From positions 53,261,058-53,325,057 of the forward strand of contig OX392532.1 of the NCBI GenBank assembly GCA_947623455.1: 64,000 nt of DNA. The letters are read 5' to 3'. Below, in pieces: positions 60,420-64,000 of this stretch. Position 1 is the first letter of the stretch; each line of letters begins with the position of its first letter. Position numbers and translations under genes: made by a program. The stretch comes from Mimachlamys varia. Lineage: Eukaryota; Mollusca; Bivalvia; Pectinida; Pectinidae. The notes below the pieces were generated by a model. That model ran no database searches. It was not told the DNA's origin and saw only the letters and a list, made by a program, of their open reading frames with translations.

Positions 60420-60718
60420 CTGTGGTACACATGCATGTAGTACTTATCTCCCCAGTACTTATCCCCCATCTGTGGTACATGTACACACGCATGTAGTACT
60501 TATCTCCCCTGCTGTGGTACATGTACACACGCATGTAGTACTTATCTCCCCTGCTGTGGTACATGTACACACGCATGTAGTACTTATCTCTCCAGTACTT
60601 ATCTCCCCTGCTGTGGTACATGTACACACGCATGTAGTACTTATCTCCCCTGCTGTGGTACATGTACACATTCATGTAGCACGTATCTCCCCTGCTGTGG
60701 TACACACGCATGTAAATG
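60420..60718. repeat. 39-bp minisatellite
   Basis: About seven units of GTACTTATCTCCCCTGCTGT then GGTACATGTACACACGCAT, with two shortened units. The ACATGTACAC part resembles the motif of the 1-5619 array, but the units are otherwise different. Confidence 0.92.
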
Positions 60719-60773
60719 CAATCAATTTTATTACTATAGACTTTGCTGCCCATAGGCGGATCCAGAGGGGGGG

Positions 60774-61250
60774 GGGGCACAACCGGCGCGCGGCCCCCTT
60801 CCCCCCTAAAATGTGCCAAGTTACCATTTTTTGTATGAATTAAAACTAAGAATTTCATCATCAGATACCTTTGCAAAGCATATATTGGGTAGAATGTTTT
60901 ATAAAAAAATCGGGGCTACGCTCTTAATCAGACTTATACAGTTTATAATACTTATATAATAATTGAGTGTAATATATAATATACGTCTGACATTTAATTG
61001 TTTTATTTTTTATTTAATTTGTTAACACAACCGGCGCGCGGCCCCCTTCCCCCCTAAAATGTGCCAAATTACCATTTTTTGTATGATTTAAAACTAAGAA
61101 TTTCATCATCAGATACCTTTGCAAAGCATATATTGGGTAGAATGTTTTATAAAAAATCGGGGCTACGCTCTTAATCAGACTTATACAGTTTATAATACTT
61201 ATATATTAATTGAGTGTAATATATAATATACGTCTGACATTTAATTACCC
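60774..61250. repeat. 248-bp tandem direct duplication
   Basis: CACAACCGGCGCGCGGCCCC, AAATGTGCCAA, TTTGCAAAGCATATATTGGG and ATATACGTCTGACATTTAAT appear first from 60778 and again from 61026. The copies differ at a handful of bases. Confidence 0.9.
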
Positions 61251-61529
61251 CCTGCCCCACCTCTTTCGTGTTTCTTTCTCCTTTTTGCTGATATTGATCA
61301 CACGATGACATGATAGGGATGTTCGAAAACTTTTGCAAATTACCAGTTTTCTCAGAAATGCTTATCAAAATTTAAATGCACTTTTTCCAGCTACCTTCAA
61401 GAATATTCCCATTTAATTTGAACACACCGTTTCAATCTTAAAATCTACTTTTTTAAAGAATTTTCATACTCTTCGTAAGGTACACTAATCAGAAACGGAT
61501 GAGCTGCAGATTCCAGCTCAATTCTGTGA

Positions 61530-62420
61530 CCTATATCTCCTGTCAGATGTGTATGGGTTTTTTTAATTTCGGAGGACACGGGGCAAGATTTGGACTGAAT
61601 GGAGGGTGTGGTATTACATTGACCTTTTCCGACTTTAAAAAGACTGGGTTACAGTTGCTTATTTGTGGGTTGGAGCATTGCCATGTAACAATTGGACATG
61701 CTAGAGACCTGTTTTAGAACGAATTTTTCTCATTTGTGTTCGCAATTGTTCAGAACTACAATCTTATTGAAGCTTCCAGACACACCCTTACCTTTTGGAA
61801 CCACAATTTGCATGATTGGTCCAATATTTCTAAAGAATATTGCGTATAACACTTACTTTGCTGTCAATGTTCGTTTAGCAATACTTGTCGTTTTGGCATG
61901 GTTCAAAGCCCATATCCTTTTGTCAACTTAAGCTCACAAAAATGCACCAATGGCTCAACACCCATTATGAGACTATCAAATGCCCTTTTCGGATATACTA
62001 TTTTGGATACTTCTTCAGCAGTTTGTACCCATGTACTTTTCAGTTCGTCAGTGAGTAAATATGGGATCCAACGAACACTTATTTTCCTAACCTTGAGAAT
62101 TTTCTTTAGAAAGATGTGCAGGACAGATGCTAATCCCAAGTTTGTCAACGCGCGTCTTTCTCAGTGATTTACTTGATTTTATTGATGTTTAATTTGTTGG
62201 TAACCGCATACCTAAGTCTTTCTGAGTAAGGGGCATCTTTGACCGATTCATGACCAGAATGAAATTTAGTACACCATCTATAAACTATGCAAGACGACAT
62301 TCGTTTATCCCCATAAGCAGCACATATCTCTTCATGAAGGTTTTGATGCCAACTTACAACGAGCTTTTATATAGCCCTGATTTCAGCGACATTTTCTGTT
62401 CGTTTTCTTTTCGTTTTCTA
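61530..62420 (-). pseudogene. Mariner-family transposase pseudogene
   Basis: Read right to left, the DNA-binding part has ICAAYGDKRMSSCIVYRW, CTKFHSGHESVKDAPYSE and ITEKDARLTNLGLASVLH. The core has LKVRKISVRWIPYLLTDELK, IAKRTLTAK (stop) VLYAIFF, GPIMQIVVPKGKGVSG, LLHGNAPTHK and KVNVIPHPPFSPNLAPC. This order is that of mariner transposases, which cut and paste DNA with a DDD catalytic triad. The LLHGNA block replaces the usual LLHDNA, so a catalytic aspartate is lost. Several stops and frame changes are present. Confidence 0.85.
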
Positions 62421-62779
62421 ACCATTTTCAACACAATGTGTATTGCAAGGGAACCGGTTAGTGGTTATGCACACACTACAGCGATGAGCGGTGATGTAGT
62501 TCGTACTGGTTTAATGCACGTAAATTACGTGATACTCGAGTATATGGTGCGTTCGCAAAAAAAACAAAATAAAAAAATCAGACATTCCTCGTATAAACAG
62601 CAAAGACTTGTTGTGAACTCAATATGGACGAGAGGCCGAGGACCTATACACAAAAGCTAATTCCAGAAAAAAGTACGCCCCCTCTAACCCAAAAACCTGG
62701 ATCCGCCTATGCCAGGTATATGTAGTTAGTATATAATTATATATAGAGGGTTAGGGTTATTTTGTTAACAACAATTATG

Positions 62780-62965
62780 AAACAAGTCATTTCAACTACA
62801 AATGTATATAAGCTTGCGGGAGTCTTAACGCTGAAACAACTGAGAACATGGATAAAACCCACGAGGAAGGGTCGATGAGCTCTTTCCTTCTCATGTCCGA
62901 TCGGGGAATCGAACCTTCATGAAAGGTAAATGTGCTGCGCCGTCTGACCAGCCGGCACGTAATTA
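62780..62965 (-). mobile_element. tRNA-derived SINE, same family as 47095-47480
   Basis: On the - strand it has GTGCCGGCTGGTCAGACGGC, the B box GGTTCGATTCCCCGATCGGA and the body GTGGGTTTTATCCATGTTCT, ending in AAGACTCCCGCAAGC. The GGTTCGATTCCCCGATCGGAC match with the 47 kb SINE is exact over 21 positions. Confidence 0.7.
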
Positions 62966-63029
62966 ATATATACCACAAGAATTACGCGTAATTATATGTG
63001 TCGCCTTTTCCGCTTTGTCGGAGGCGACA

Positions 63030-63815
63030 CAATATACCAAATTTGAGTGAAATCGGACAATATCTGAATTTTGACCAATCAGAAGACAATAAAAAGCCGC
63101 CATTTTGCTGCATCATGAAACAAAAATTGCGATAGTGTTCGTAGAGTCATAATTCACCTATATACCAAATTTGATTGAAATCGGACAATATTGAAATTTT
63201 GACCAGTCAGTGGCAAAGAAATGGCGTCCATTTTGTTGAATCATGAAACAGAAATTGCGATAGTTTTCGTAGAGTCCTAATACACCTACATACCAAGTTT
63301 GAGTGAAATCGGACATTATCAAAATTTCGACCAATCAGAGGCCAAGAAGTAATGGCCAATTTGCAGAATCATGAAACAGCAGTTGCGATAGTGTTTGTAG
63401 AGTCATAATACACCTAAATACCAAATTTGAGTGAAATCGGACAATATTTAAATTTTGACCAATCAGTGGCAAGGAAATGGCGGCCAATTTGCTGAATCAT
63501 GAAACAGAAGTTGCAATAGTGTTTGTAGAGTCTTAACACACCTACATACCAATTTTTAGTGAAATCGGACAATATCTAAATTTCGACCAATCAGTGGCAA
63601 GGAAATGGCGGGCATTTTGTTGAATCATGCAACGGAAGTTCCGATAGTATTCGTAGAGTCATAATACACCTACATACCAATTTTGAGTGAAATTGGACAA
63701 TATCTAAATTTCGACCGATCAGTGGCAAGGAAATGGCGGCCATTTTGTTGAATCATGAAACGGAAGGTGCGATAGTGTTCGTTGAGTCATAATACACCTA
63801 CATACCAAGTTTGGT
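63030..63815. repeat. About 125-bp diverged tandem repeat
   Basis: About six units share CCAAATTTGAGTGAAATCGG, TTTTGACCAATCAGTGGCAA, GGAAATGGCGGCCATTTTG, AATCATGAAACAGAAGTTGC and GTAGAGTCATAATACACCTA. The GTGAAATCGGACA phrase recurs about every 125 bp. Units differ by 10-20 percent by eye. Confidence 0.9.
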
Positions 63816-64000
63816 TGCTGTAGCTTTTATACTTAGTCAGAAACAGTCCAATATGCAAGAGCTAAACGCAAAACTTTAACGTTGTCATTCCAGAAATTTG
63901 AGATTTTTACCCCCAAAAAGAAGAAATCCATGATTTTTTTAGCCCAGTAGGCTCTACTACCCATGCTTCATCTATGAATGAGGTTTGGTTGATGTAACTT
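63816..64000. other. Right edge, nothing recognised
   Basis: The stretch reads on from the 125-bp repeats (TTTGGTTGCTGTAGCTTTTA). No gene or array was recognised before the window ends. Confidence 0.4.

Larger units (their letters stand above)
60751..62711. mobile_element. Element with 15-bp perfect terminal inverted repeats
   Basis: CATAGGCGGATCCAG at 60751-60765 is exactly inverted at 62697-62711 (CTGGATCCGCCTATG). The left end continues with a G-run and a GGCGCGCGGCCCCC phrase, the right end with CGCCCCCTCTAACCC. Inside are a 248-bp tandem duplication and a mariner-type transposase relic on the - strand. Whether the terminal repeats belong to the mariner or to an outer host element is unclear. 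No certain target duplication was seen. Confidence 0.7.

Noticed and set aside
62250..62660. 136-codon + strand frame
   Set aside because: It is the antisense shadow of the N-terminal part of the mariner transposase relic.

Overview
The window looks like nuclear DNA of a bivalve mollusc. It has spliced genes with GT-AG introns, AT-rich intergenic DNA, tRNA-derived SINEs, decayed mariner-type transposons and diverged repeat families of the kind I associate with bivalves. There is no bacterial gene organisation. More than half of the 64 kb is tandem repeat (units of 21 to 157 bp), and most long open frames are by-products of those arrays.

Two real genes can be assembled by eye, pointing towards each other. 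On the + strand (6747-19931) lies a four-coding-exon gene for a 366-residue 3-beta-hydroxysteroid dehydrogenase/isomerase-type short-chain dehydrogenase. On the - strand (40059 down to 22886) lie six coding exons of STN1, the OB-fold subunit of the CST (CTC1-STN1-TEN1) telomere and replication complex. They give 300 residues; the C-terminal winged-helix exons were not found in the window. All internal coding introns are phase 1 except the last STN1 intron (phase 0).

Layout: 1-5619 29/31-bp array with higher-order structure; 5620-6395 38-bp array; 6704-6912 first HSD3B-like coding exon; 7097-12412 62-bp array; 12540-13307 inserted MITE-like element; 13308-18842 exon 2, a near-identical second copy of exon 2, and 53-, 39- and 73-bp arrays; 18843-19931 last two exons; 19876-21056 55-bp array made of the 3' coding end; 21205-21875 32-bp array; 22886-40063 STN1 with 25-, 21-, 97-, 44-, 54- and 46/55-bp arrays in its introns; 42230-49885 a large inverted pair of 45-bp arrays around a 157-bp repeat block and two SINEs; 49890-64000 intergenic DNA with transposon remnants, an inverted duplication, small minisatellites and CRE-rich stretches.

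The most striking pattern is that six separate minisatellites, in two unrelated genes, have repeat units that include an exon edge with its splice site or, in one case, the stop codon. The true exons are therefore flanked by tens of decoy donors or acceptors, and one array holds twelve 46-nt mini-exon copies of the start of exon 3. HSD3B-like exon 2 is also duplicated in frame, with only synonymous differences.
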